DNA of 64,000 bases from contig NZ_JAKYXC010000004.1 of assembly GCF_022538185.1 (NCBI RefSeq), positions 28,310 to 92,309 of the forward strand. Direction: 5' to 3'. Shown in pieces: positions 36,828 to 44,925 of the stretch. The notes under the pieces are model-generated. The model was given only the letters and a program-made list of their open reading frames with translations, did no database searches and was not told the DNA's origin. Every line of letters begins with the position of its first letter. Within the stretch, counting starts at the first letter, position 1. The DNA comes from Microbacterium sp. CFH 31415 (lineage in GTDB: Bacteria; Actinomycetota; Actinomycetes; Actinomycetales; Microbacteriaceae). The position numbers and the translations under genes were made by a program.

Positions 36828-37862
36828 TTACGCGACGGGTTCGAGCATCGCCCCTGCGCCGTGCCTCGATTCGGCAGCCTCGATCCCCGCAGCCTCCCGC
36901 GCCTCGCGGGTGCAGCAGAACCGCGCTCGGTAGGCCGTCGGGGTCGTATCGAGGACGCGCGCGAAGTTCTGACGCAGCACGGCGGCCGACCCGAAACCGC
37001 TCTCGTAGGCGATGCGGTCGAGTCCGAGGTCGGTCTTCTCGAGCAGCCGCTGCGCATGGATGATGCGCTGGCGCGCGAGCCACGCCGCGGGCGTCGCGCC
37101 GTAGTCGGCCTTGAAGCGCCGGGCGAACGTGCGCGGCGACATGTGGGCCTTCGAGGCGAGCTGATCGACGCTGAGGTCGAGACGGAGATTCTCGAGCATC
37201 CAGTCGGTGACCGGCGCGAGCGACAGCGACGCCACCTCGGGCAGCGGCCGGTCGATGAACTGCGCCTGTCCGCCGTCGCGCTGCGGGGGCACGACCATGC
37301 GGCGGGCGATCCTGTTGGTCATCTCCGCCCCGAGCTCCTGGCGGAGAAGGTGCAGGCAGGCGTCCAGGCCGGCCGCGGTGCCCGCGCTCGTGATGATGCG
37401 GCCGTCCTGCACGTAGAGCACGTCGGGGTCGACGTGGACGGCGGGGTACATGCGGGCCATCGCGTCGGCGTACATCCAGTGCGTCGTGGCCTTGCGGCCG
37501 TCGAGCACACCGGATGCAGCCACGACGAACGAGCCGCTGCAGACGCTCAGCACCCACGCGTCGCGCGCGACGGCCTGGCGGATCACGTCGAGCACGCGCT
37601 CGTCGGCGGTGCTGCGCGCCCAGTACTCGCGCGGCGTGGGTGACACGACGACCAGGTCGGCCTCGTAGGCGAACGAGAGGTCGTGATCGACGTTGATCGA
37701 AAAGCCCATCTTGGAGTTCACCACGCCCGGGTCGGGCGTCACGATGCGGAAGTCGAAGTTCGGGATGCCGTCAGCGGAGCGATCGAGGCCGAAGGCCTCA
37801 CATGCGACGCCGAACTCGAAGGGAGCGAACCCGTCCTGCACGATGACGGCGACCGTCTTCAT
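36828..37862 (-). CDS. GlxA family transcriptional regulator (DJ-1/PfpI + AraC)
   Basis: 344 residues: DJ-1/PfpI-like domain (residues 1-185) with Cys in VLSVCSGSFV, then an AraC helix-turn-helix pair (residues about 230-325, LASKAHMSPRTFARRFK and IAYESGFGSAAVLRQNF). Same architecture as streptomycete AdpA, a pleiotropic activator. RBS AGGAGG. Four TGGCAG half-sites lie between it and the small divergent gene, suggesting autoregulation. Confidence 0.9.
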   Translation of the reverse strand: MKTVAVIVQDGFAPFEFGVACEAFGLDRSADGIPNFDFRIVTPDPGVVNSKMGFSINVDHDLSFAYEADLVVVSPTPREYWARSTADERVLDVIRQAVARDAWVLSVCSGSFVVAASGVLDGRKATTHWMYADAMARMYPAVHVDPDVLYVQDGRIITSAGTAAGLDACLHLLRQELGAEMTNRIARRMVVPPQRDGGQAQFIDRPLPEVASLSLAPVTDWMLENLRLDLSVDQLASKAHMSPRTFARRFKADYGATPAAWLARQRIIHAQRLLEKTDLGLDRIAYESGFGSAAVLRQNFARVLDTTPTAYRARFCCTREAREAAGIEAAESRHGAGAMLEPVA

Positions 37863-37889
37863 GATGACCTCCTGGAGTGGGAGTTTCCA

Positions 37890-37962
37890 TGGCAGTTTTC
37901 CTGCGATGCGTGTCCATCCTGCCACTGTTGGCAGGACAAGCACAAGCGTAGCGTTTCTGCCA
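37890..37962. promoter_or_regulatory. cluster of TGGCAG half-sites
   Basis: TGGCAG at 37890-37895 and 37929-37934, CTGCCA at 37919-37924 and 37957-37962. The central pair forms TCCTGCC-ACTGTT-GGCAGGA. The TGGC core recalls AdpA-type sites, fitting the adjacent GlxA/AdpA-like regulator. Confidence 0.5.
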
Positions 37963-38078
37963 TGTTCATGGTGATTCTTCTTGCAGCACTGTCCGCTGTC
38001 GCGGTCGCCTCGACGATCACGGCACTTCGCAACGACGGCTACCGTCGCACCCCGACCGATTGGTCGCGTCTCGTCTGA
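37962..38078 (+). CDS. 38-residue membrane protein
   Basis: One hydrophobic helix (MFMVILLAALSAVAVASTIT) and a polar tail ALRNDGYRRTPTDWSRLV. The ALxxDGYxRxPT tail resembles that of very small proteins I recall from Microbacteriaceae; function unknown. ATG is 7 bases after TAGCGT (37949-37954), so it is probably leaderless, and a terminator hairpin follows. Confidence 0.65.
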   Translation: MFMVILLAALSAVAVASTITALRNDGYRRTPTDWSRLV

Positions 38079-38096
38079 CTCCGCCCCTCGCCCCGT

Positions 38097-38123
38097 GCCC
38101 CCGGTCCTCAGGGATCCGGGGGC
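38097..38123. terminator. bidirectional terminator
   Basis: GCCCCCGG / CCGGGGGC, 8-bp stem with an 11-base loop, between the convergent small-protein and glycosyltransferase genes. Confidence 0.65.
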
Positions 38124-38129
38124 TGGGGG

Positions 38130-39389
38130 TCAGCCGGCGATGATGCGGTCGTAGATCTCGACCATCGCCGCGGTGCGGGACGACTGCCGGAACCGCTCGC
38201 GGATCGTCGGATCCACCGGCACCGATGCTCCCGCGTCGATGTCCGCCACCGCGGTGCGCAACGCCTCCGCCAGGGCCCCGGTCGACGCATCCGCCCTCGT
38301 CCCCTCGCCCACGCGCCAGAATCCCGCGCCGAGCTCGGCCGCCAGGTCGGGGTCGCTCACGACCGACGGCGTTCCCAGCGAGGCCGCCTCGAAGATCGTC
38401 ATGCCCTGCGTCTCGAAGCCGATCGACGTCTGCACGACGGCGTCGGCGCCGGCGATCCGGCGCAGCGTCTCGGCATACGGCAGCCGCCCGGCGAAGACCA
38501 CCGACGCAGCGGGCCGCGTGCGCGCGACCACCCGCTCGGCCGCGGCGAGCTGGCCGCCGCCGCCGATCACCTCGACCTCGGCCCGCACGCCCGACTCGGC
38601 GAGCGCTTCGAGGAACGGCAGCAGGCGCTTCTCAGGGCTCATGCGTCCGAGCCAGACGAGCCGGGCCGGCCCAGGAGCGCGCCCCTCCGGCGCTTCGGCG
38701 AGGGTCGCGTCGAGGACGTCGTCATCGATGCCGTTCCACACCACGTCGACGCTCGAGCCGGGCGAGTGGAGATCCAGGATTCCGCGGCGTCCTCCCGGGA
38801 CCACGCCGTGGTCTTCGAGCCGCCGTGCGAAGTGCGTCGAGGGCGCGGTCACGGCATGCGAGCGCCCGGCGAAGCGGCGCAGGAACGCCCAGCCGTCGGA
38901 CCCGTCGGCGTCGCCGCTGGACTGCACGTCGAGCGCGCGCCGCTGCCAGGCGTTGAGCACCGCGAGCACGGTGGACGGGAACGGCGCCGTCGCCTCGACG
39001 CCGACGTCGACGCGGTTGTGCATGGTGTGCACCACGGGCAGTCCATGCCGCGCGGCGTACCGATGGCCGATGAACGCGCCCCAGAAGTCGGCCTGGATGT
39101 GCACGACGTCGACAGGAGGGCGAGCGGCGAGCGCGGCATCCACCCATCGATCCGTTCGCCGGCCCGGCCACGACATCGAGTACTCGCGGTCGAACGTGAT
39201 CGGGATCGACGGCAGGTCGAGGTACGCGGCGTCCGCGGCGATGGACCTGCCCCGCGGGCCGTGCACGGCCGGCGCGACGATCGTGACGGTGTGTCCGGCC
39301 AGCTCGAGGAACCGCCGTTGCAGCCGCATCGACACCTGGGCTCCGCCGAGGGTCTCGACGTGCTGGTCGCCGAACATCACGACGTGCAC
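38130..39389 (-). CDS. GT4 family glycosyltransferase
   Basis: 419 residues, GT-B fold: N-terminal GGAQVSMRLQRRFLELAGHTV, the inter-domain VWLGRMSPEKRL and the C-terminal ETQGMTIFEAASLGTPSVVSD, which carries the GT4 donor-site glutamate pattern. GTG start 5 bases after the upstream glycosyltransferase stop, with GGAG 8 bases before. Probably transfers mannose or glucose to a lipid or glycan acceptor; forms an operon with the next gene. Confidence 0.88.
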   Translation of the reverse strand: MHVVMFGDQHVETLGGAQVSMRLQRRFLELAGHTVTIVAPAVHGPRGRSIAADAAYLDLPSIPITFDREYSMSWPGRRTDRWVDAALAARPPVDVVHIQADFWGAFIGHRYAARHGLPVVHTMHNRVDVGVEATAPFPSTVLAVLNAWQRRALDVQSSGDADGSDGWAFLRRFAGRSHAVTAPSTHFARRLEDHGVVPGGRRGILDLHSPGSSVDVVWNGIDDDVLDATLAEAPEGRAPGPARLVWLGRMSPEKRLLPFLEALAESGVRAEVEVIGGGGQLAAAERVVARTRPAASVVFAGRLPYAETLRRIAGADAVVQTSIGFETQGMTIFEAASLGTPSVVSDPDLAAELGAGFWRVGEGTRADASTGALAEALRTAVADIDAGASVPVDPTIRERFRQSSRTAAMVEIYDRIIAG

Positions 39390-39394
39390 GAGGG

Positions 39395-40612
39395 CTACTC
39401 CGGCAGCGGTTCGTCGCGGTACAGCGCCTCGAAGGTGTCGAGCGTGCGCTTCATGTCGTGCACCTTCACGCCATCGAGCGACGCCTGCTGCATCTGCAGG
39501 CGATCCTCGGGCGACAGCGTGAGCACCGCGGTGAGCTTCTCGGCGAGATCGTCCACATCGCCGGGACGGAAGAGGTAGCCGTTCTCTCCGTCGTGCACGA
39601 GGTGAGGCAGCGCCACGGCGTCGGCAGCGACGATCGGCAGGCCGGACGCCATCGCCTCCATGGTCGCGATGGACTGCAGCTCGGCGATCGACGCGATGAC
39701 GAAGAGGCTCGCGTTCGTGAGGAGCGCCTTGAGCTCGTCATCAGTGGTGTGACCATGGAAGCGCACGCGATCGGTCAGGCCGAGCTCGCGCGTGAGCTCT
39801 TCGAGGTTGCGACGCTGGTCGCCCTTGCCGACGATGTCGAACGTCACGTCGAGCGCGGGGTCGAGCGTGGCGAGCGCCCGCAGCACGACATCGATCTGCT
39901 TCTCGGTCGTGAGCCGGCCGACGAACACGAGGCGGTTGCCGTCGCGGGGCGTGAGGTCGGCGGTGTAGTTCGACGCCTCGATGCCGCAGCTGACCGGGAT
40001 CACGCTCTGGATCTCGATGGTGCGCTCGAGGAACTCCGCCGCCTTGCGCGTGGGGGTGGTGACGGCGCGCGTCATGTCGAAGGTGCGCTTGGCGTCCTCC
40101 CACGCGAGCTTGATCGCGTAGCGCGTCCACGAGGCGGGCAGCACTGTGAAGTCGAGCACGTTCTCTGCCATCACGTGGTTGGTCGCGACCACCGGGATGC
40201 CGCGCTGCCGGGCGATGCGCGTCAGTCCGCGGCCGATGACGATGTGCGACTGGATGTGCACGACATCGGGCTTGACCCGGTCGAGCACGCGCCGCGCGTA
40301 GTACTTCGAGCGGAACGGCAGCACGAAGGTGAGCCAGTCGTGCGGGTACCAGCGCCACGAGGCGATGCGGTGCATCGTCATCGGCTCACCCTCGATCACC
40401 TCGGTGAACGTGCCGTGGGCACGGTGGGTGGCGCTCGGCGCCATCACGTGCACGTCGTGGCCGCGCTTGACGAGACCGGCGGCCAGGCGCTCCGCGAACC
40501 GGGCAGCACCGTTGACGTGGGGCAGCCAGGTGTCGGCGCCGATCAGGATCGTCAGGGGTCGCTGGACTGCGGCGTCGGCCAGATGGTCGTCGGGCGTCGC
40601 GGACTCGGTCAC
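39395..40612 (-). CDS. GT4 family glycosyltransferase (MgtA/PimB-like)
   Basis: 405 residues from GTG 40612. ADTWLPHVNGAARFAERLA, VFVGRLTTEKQID and SIATMEAMASGLPIVA mark a GT4 enzyme of the mannosyltransferase type used for glycolipids. An ATG at 40675 is in frame, but the -10 candidate TACAGT (40678-40683, reverse strand) would start transcription past it, so the inner start is preferred; this is moderately sure. First gene of a two-gene operon. Confidence 0.85.
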   Translation of the reverse strand: MTESATPDDHLADAAVQRPLTILIGADTWLPHVNGAARFAERLAAGLVKRGHDVHVMAPSATHRAHGTFTEVIEGEPMTMHRIASWRWYPHDWLTFVLPFRSKYYARRVLDRVKPDVVHIQSHIVIGRGLTRIARQRGIPVVATNHVMAENVLDFTVLPASWTRYAIKLAWEDAKRTFDMTRAVTTPTRKAAEFLERTIEIQSVIPVSCGIEASNYTADLTPRDGNRLVFVGRLTTEKQIDVVLRALATLDPALDVTFDIVGKGDQRRNLEELTRELGLTDRVRFHGHTTDDELKALLTNASLFVIASIAELQSIATMEAMASGLPIVAADAVALPHLVHDGENGYLFRPGDVDDLAEKLTAVLTLSPEDRLQMQQASLDGVKVHDMKRTLDTFEALYRDEPLPE

Positions 40613-40719
40613 GGGGTACGGGGGCCTGTCTGTGCGGCGGGGTTGCGCGGCGGGAAGGGGAGGGTGGCGCGGCATCCACTGTACCCGAGGGGCCCTGGTG
40701 AGCCCCGTACGCTGGACGC

Positions 40720-41313
40720 ATGCCCCGACTCCAGGCTGACGCCGATCCGACGCTGTGGGTGCCCGTGACCGAGTCGCTCGGTTTCAAGGGACGCCGGCAC
40801 CGCAAGGCCGCGATCCGGATGCTGCTCTCCCAGGCGAACACCGCCGTGGGCGCGGAGCGGCCCGGCAGCGGCGTGGCCGCGTGGGCGATGAGCCAAGCGG
40901 CGCCCTTCCTCATGCGGCGAGCCGCCGGACGCGTGCTGGTCTGGGTGTGGAAGGCCGACCCCGAGCTCGTCGTGACGATGGCGCAGGTGCAGGAGGCGAC
41001 GCCCCAGCTGCGCACCGCCCGGGCCATGATGCCGATGGAGTACGACGACACCGAGTCCTTCCGCAGCAGCCACCTCGGCGTCGGCGAGAGGCTCGAGATG
41101 GCGCTCCCCTCCGACCCGCGCACGCCGCCGTTCGCCACCTACACGTGGGACACCGGCACGCACTTCGTCACCGTCACCGCGGTGTGCTCCGACCGCGAGC
41201 GCTTCGGCACCGTGATCGGCTCGGTGGACGACCTCGCCCGCACGGTGCGCGTCGTCGACGACCTCGCCGTGGGCGAGGCGCCTGGCGTCCTGCGCATCGA
41301 GCCGAAGAACTGA
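40720..41313 (+). CDS. conserved hypothetical protein
   Basis: 197 residues, no signal peptide or helices; basic N-terminal third (GFKGRRHRKAAIRMLLSQANTA) and a beta-rich C-terminal half (FATYTWDTGTHFVTVTAVCSDRERFG). I do not recognise the family. ATG is 6 bases after TACGCT (40708-40713). Followed after 43 bases by the LLM oxidoreductase, probably in the same transcript. Confidence 0.75.
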   Translation: MPRLQADADPTLWVPVTESLGFKGRRHRKAAIRMLLSQANTAVGAERPGSGVAAWAMSQAAPFLMRRAAGRVLVWVWKADPELVVTMAQVQEATPQLRTARAMMPMEYDDTESFRSSHLGVGERLEMALPSDPRTPPFATYTWDTGTHFVTVTAVCSDRERFGTVIGSVDDLARTVRVVDDLAVGEAPGVLRIEPKN

Positions 41314-41356
41314 TCGCCCCGCCGCGCTGACGCGCCGTGGAACCGGAGGAGCCCGA

Positions 41357-42199
41357 ATGGTCGACGTACGCCATCCGGCAGCCCACCGCCCCGTGCGCAT
41401 CGGCGTGCAGCTGGCCCCGCAGCACGCGAGCTACAGCGCCTACCGCGACGCGGTGCTGCGCGCCGACGACATGGGCGTCGATGCGATCTTCAACTGGGAC
41501 CACTTCTTCCCGCTGACCCCGCCATTCGACGCCGAGCACTTCGAGGCCTGGACGGTGCTCGCCGCGATGGCCGAGCAGACCGAGCGCGTCGAACTGGGCC
41601 CGCTCGTCAACTGCAGCTCGTACCGCAACCCCGATCTGCAGGCCGACATGGCCCGCACGGTCGACCACATCAGCGCGCGGGCCACGGGCACGGGCCGCCT
41701 CATCTTCGGCACCGGCTCGGGCTGGGCCGAGCCCGACTACGTCGAGTACGGGTACGAGTTCGGCACCGTCGGCTCGCGCCTCGACGACCTCGCCGCCGAC
41801 CTGCCCCGCATCCGCTCCCGCTGGGACCGTCTCAACCCCCTGCCCACGCGACGGATCCCGATCCTCATCGGCGGCCAGGGCGAGCGCAAGACCCTGCGGC
41901 TCGTCGCCCAGCACGCCGACATCTGGCACACCTTCACGACGCTCGAGGACATGCCGCGCAAGATCGGAGTGCTGCACGAGTGGTGCGCGAAGGAGGGACG
42001 CGACCCCGCCGAGATCGAGCTGTCGACCGGGTACACGATCCGCGGCTTCGGCCCGCTGCTGGAGGCGGATGCCCCGGCCCGTCTGTTCGAGCTCGGCTTC
42101 CGGCTCATCATCCCGGCGATAGACGGCCCGGACTACGACCTGTCGCCGCTCGTGCCGCTGCTCGCGTGGCGCGACCGGTTGAACGACGAACTCGGCTGA
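41357..42199 (+). CDS. LLM class F420-dependent oxidoreductase
   Basis: 280 residues of the luciferase-like TIM barrel: IGVQLAPQHASYSAYRDAV, FNWDHFFPL, ELGPLVNCSSYRNP and FGTGSGWAEPDY correspond to the F420-binding strands. Transfers hydride between reduced F420 and an unknown substrate. GGAGGAG RBS 6 bases before ATG. Confidence 0.9.
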   Translation: MVDVRHPAAHRPVRIGVQLAPQHASYSAYRDAVLRADDMGVDAIFNWDHFFPLTPPFDAEHFEAWTVLAAMAEQTERVELGPLVNCSSYRNPDLQADMARTVDHISARATGTGRLIFGTGSGWAEPDYVEYGYEFGTVGSRLDDLAADLPRIRSRWDRLNPLPTRRIPILIGGQGERKTLRLVAQHADIWHTFTTLEDMPRKIGVLHEWCAKEGRDPAEIELSTGYTIRGFGPLLEADAPARLFELGFRLIIPAIDGPDYDLSPLVPLLAWRDRLNDELG

Positions 42200-42235
42200 G
42201 CTTCGTCACCGGGTGAGCGAGCCGTCCTGAGCGAA

Positions 42236-42252
42236 TCGTCCCTCACGGGTGA
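42236..42252 (+). promoter_or_regulatory. LuxR-regulon dyad A
   Basis: TCGTCC-CTCAC-GGGTGA. Centre 31 bp upstream of the -10-like CACGCT (42275-42280) of the 42317 operon. A second small palindrome TCACC-G-GGTGA lies three helical turns upstream (42206-42216). Confidence 0.7.
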
Positions 42253-42316
42253 CGACGCAACCCGAGCCGTCCTCCACGCTGGCAGTGTCCGTTTCGCGCC
42301 GCGCCGGAAGAGAGAC

Positions 42317-42529
42317 ATGTCCGCTCACCTCGTCGAAGTCGTCATCACCGGTCACCTCGGCCCGTCGCTGACCGCGGCGCTCGAGGGCTACGACGTGGTG
42401 CGGCGGGACGACGGCACGTCGAGCGTCACCGGTATGGTGAGCGACCAGGCCGAGCTGCGGGCTCTGCTCGCCGTCTTCGACGGGCTGAACATCGAGGTCG
42501 TGTCGGTCAACCGCGTGACCCCCGCCTGA
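42317..42529 (+). CDS. small conserved protein, paralogue 1
   Basis: 70 residues: HLVEVVITGHLGPSLTAALEG, RRDDGTSSVTGMV, DQAELRALLAVFDGL, IEVVSVN. It shares these four blocks, at about half identity, with the protein at 48862. A beta-alpha-beta-alpha-beta order is suggested by eye. RBS GGAAGAGAG. The DQAxLxxLL...L.IEVVSVN pattern is common in small actinobacterial proteins of unknown role. First gene of the operon with cls, 10 bases ahead. Confidence 0.8.
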   Translation: MSAHLVEVVITGHLGPSLTAALEGYDVVRRDDGTSSVTGMVSDQAELRALLAVFDGLNIEVVSVNRVTPA

Positions 42530-42539
42530 AGGAGACCGC

Positions 42540-44018
42540 GTGGCCGCCAGCATCCTCGACCAGTCCGCCGTGTGGCCGATCATCCTGCTGGTGGTGTTCG
42601 CGATCAACATCGTCGCGCTCATCGTCATCCCCCGCGGCCGCAAGCCGACGGCGGCGATGGCGTGGCTGCTCCTGATCTTCCTCCTCCCCTTCATCGGCAT
42701 CCTGCTCTTCCTGCTCATCGGCAGCGTCCGGTTGCCGAAGGCCCGGCGCGACGAGCAGGCGCGCATCGACGGTCTGATCCGCGGCGCCGTCGATGCGCGG
42801 GGGCTGCGCACCGACGAGCCCGACTGGCCCCGCTGGTTCCAGCGGGTCGTCCAGCAGAACGAGCTGCTCACCGCACTGCCGGCTACCGACGGGAACGAGG
42901 CATCCCTCTTCCCGGACTACCAGGGATCGATCGACGCCATGGCGGCCGAGATCGACACGGCGCAGGCGTTCGTGCACGTCGAGTTCTTCATCGTGGCATG
43001 GGATGACACGACCCGCGGCTTCTTCGCCGCCATGGAGCGGGCCGTCGCGCGCGGCGTCACGGTGCGGCTGCTCGCGGACTACGTCGCCACCCGCCGGCTC
43101 GGCAACTGCACGGCGACCCTCGCCGAGCTCGACCGCATCGGCGTGGAGTGGGCGTGGATGCTGCCGGTCATGCCGCTGAAGGGCAAGTATCAGCGCCCCG
43201 ACCTGCGCAACCACCGGAAGATCGTGGTCGTTGACGGGCGCGCGGCCTTCATGGGGTCGCAGAACCTCATCGACCGCACCTACGACTCGCCCAAGAACAT
43301 CAAGCGCGGCCTGAAGTGGCAGGAGCTCATGACGCGCCTGACCGGCCCGGTCGTCACGGCGGTCAACGCGGTGTTCCTGTCGGACTGGCTGATCGAGACG
43401 GGCCAGGATCTCTCGACGATCGAGCACGTGCCGGCCACCGAGGTCGCGCGCTCGACCGCTCCCGATGCGCTGCTGTGCCAGGTGGTGCCGAGCGGCCCCG
43501 GGTACGACACCGAGAACAACCTGCGACTGTTCCTCTCGCTCATCTACGGCGCGACCGAGAAGGTCATCCTGACCAGTCCGTACTTCGTGCCCGACGAGGC
43601 GATGGTGTACGCGATCACCACCGCATGCCAGCGCGGACTCGACGTGCAGCTGTTCGTCTCCGAGATCGGCGACCAAGGCCTGGTGTACCACGCGCAGCGC
43701 TCCTACTACACGGCGCTGCTCGAGGCCGGCGTGAAGATCTTCCTCTACCCCGCGCCGTTCATCCTCCACTCGAAGCACTTCTCGATCGACGACGACATCG
43801 CGGTCATCGGGTCGAGCAACATGGACATCCGCTCCTTCAGCCTCAACATGGAGGTCTCGCTGCTCGTGCGCGGCGCCTCGTTCGTGACCGAGATGCGTGC
43901 TGTCGAGCAGGCCTACCGCGACGCCGGGCGCGAGCTCACGCTGCGCGAGTGGCGCGACCAGCCCGGCAAGGCGACCTTCCTCGACGGCCTCGCTCGTCTC
44001 ACCTCGGCGCTGAACTGA
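42540..44018 (+). CDS. cls: cardiolipin synthase (phospholipase D family)
   Basis: 492 residues: two N-terminal helices (PLDc_N domain, residues 10-62) and two HKD catalytic motifs, NHRKIVVVDG and LHSKHFSID. Makes cardiolipin by joining two phosphatidylglycerols at the membrane. GTG start with AAGGAGA 5 bases upstream, immediately after the small paralogue gene and 4 bases before the FGE-like gene, so all three lie in one operon behind dyad A. Confidence 0.93.
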   Translation: MAASILDQSAVWPIILLVVFAINIVALIVIPRGRKPTAAMAWLLLIFLLPFIGILLFLLIGSVRLPKARRDEQARIDGLIRGAVDARGLRTDEPDWPRWFQRVVQQNELLTALPATDGNEASLFPDYQGSIDAMAAEIDTAQAFVHVEFFIVAWDDTTRGFFAAMERAVARGVTVRLLADYVATRRLGNCTATLAELDRIGVEWAWMLPVMPLKGKYQRPDLRNHRKIVVVDGRAAFMGSQNLIDRTYDSPKNIKRGLKWQELMTRLTGPVVTAVNAVFLSDWLIETGQDLSTIEHVPATEVARSTAPDALLCQVVPSGPGYDTENNLRLFLSLIYGATEKVILTSPYFVPDEAMVYAITTACQRGLDVQLFVSEIGDQGLVYHAQRSYYTALLEAGVKIFLYPAPFILHSKHFSIDDDIAVIGSSNMDIRSFSLNMEVSLLVRGASFVTEMRAVEQAYRDAGRELTLREWRDQPGKATFLDGLARLTSALN

Positions 44019-44022
44019 CCGT

Positions 44023-44922
44023 ATGGACGACATGGTCCTGATCGAGGGCAGCACGTTCCTCATGGGCTCCGACGAGTTCTACCCCGACGAGCGGCCCGTG
44101 TACGAACGAGCCGTCGACACCTTCCGCATCGACCGTCATGCCGTCACCAACGACGAGTTCGCGGCGTTCGTCGACGACACCGGCTATACGACGGTCGCCG
44201 AACGCGGGCTCGATCCCGCAGGTTTCCCGGGGGCGGACCCGGTCGACCTCGTCCCGGGGTCCATGGTCTTCACCCCCACAGCGGGCCCGGTCGACCTCGG
44301 CGACTGGCGCAACTGGTGGCGCTGGCAGCCGGGTGCGCACTGGCGCCGGCCGTTCGGCCCCGAATCATCGATCGACCAGCGGATGCGGCATCCAGTCGTC
44401 CATGTCGCGTTCGAGGACGCCACCGCTTACGCCGCATGGGCCGGCAAACGGCTGCCGACCGAGGCGGAGCACGAGTACGCGGCCCGGGGCGGACTCGCCG
44501 GGGCCCGCTTCGCGTGGGGCGACGACATGCATCCGGGGGGGCGGGTGATGGCCAACTCATGGCTCGGTCGGTTCCCGTACCGGAATGAGGGGGTGGGGGA
44601 TGCCGCGCCCGTCGGCTCGTATCCGCCCAACGGCTACGGGCTGTACGACATGACGGGCAACACGTGGGAGTGGACCAGCGACTACTGGACACCGCGGCAC
44701 CTGCGGCTGTCGGATCGCCCCGTCGACCCCGGGCGACGGCAGAACCTGCTCGCCACCGCGAGCGCGGAGGAGGGGTTCTCCACACCGCGCCGCGTGCTCA
44801 AGGGCGGCTCGCACCTGTGCTCGCCTGACTACTGCCTGCGCTTCCGTCCGGCGGCGCGGTCGGCACAGGCCGAGGACACCGGCATGTCGCACATCGGCTT
44901 CCGATGCGCGCGCGACGCGTGA
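44023..44922 (+). CDS. formylglycine-generating enzyme (SUMF1) family protein
   Basis: 299 residues over the whole FGE fold: MVLIEGSTFLMGSDEFYPDE, RLPTEAEHEYAARGG, GLYDMTGNTWEWTSDYW. The copper-binding cysteine pair of true FGEs is conserved (Cys266 and Cys271 in GGSHLCSPDYCLRFRPAAR). True FGEs oxidise a sulfatase Cys (CxPxR) to formylglycine, but no sulfatase is encoded within the window; the target must be elsewhere or different. Lies behind cls in the dyad A operon. Confidence 0.9.
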   Translation: MDDMVLIEGSTFLMGSDEFYPDERPVYERAVDTFRIDRHAVTNDEFAAFVDDTGYTTVAERGLDPAGFPGADPVDLVPGSMVFTPTAGPVDLGDWRNWWRWQPGAHWRRPFGPESSIDQRMRHPVVHVAFEDATAYAAWAGKRLPTEAEHEYAARGGLAGARFAWGDDMHPGGRVMANSWLGRFPYRNEGVGDAAPVGSYPPNGYGLYDMTGNTWEWTSDYWTPRHLRLSDRPVDPGRRQNLLATASAEEGFSTPRRVLKGGSHLCSPDYCLRFRPAARSAQAEDTGMSHIGFRCARDA

Positions 44923-44925
44923 TGC

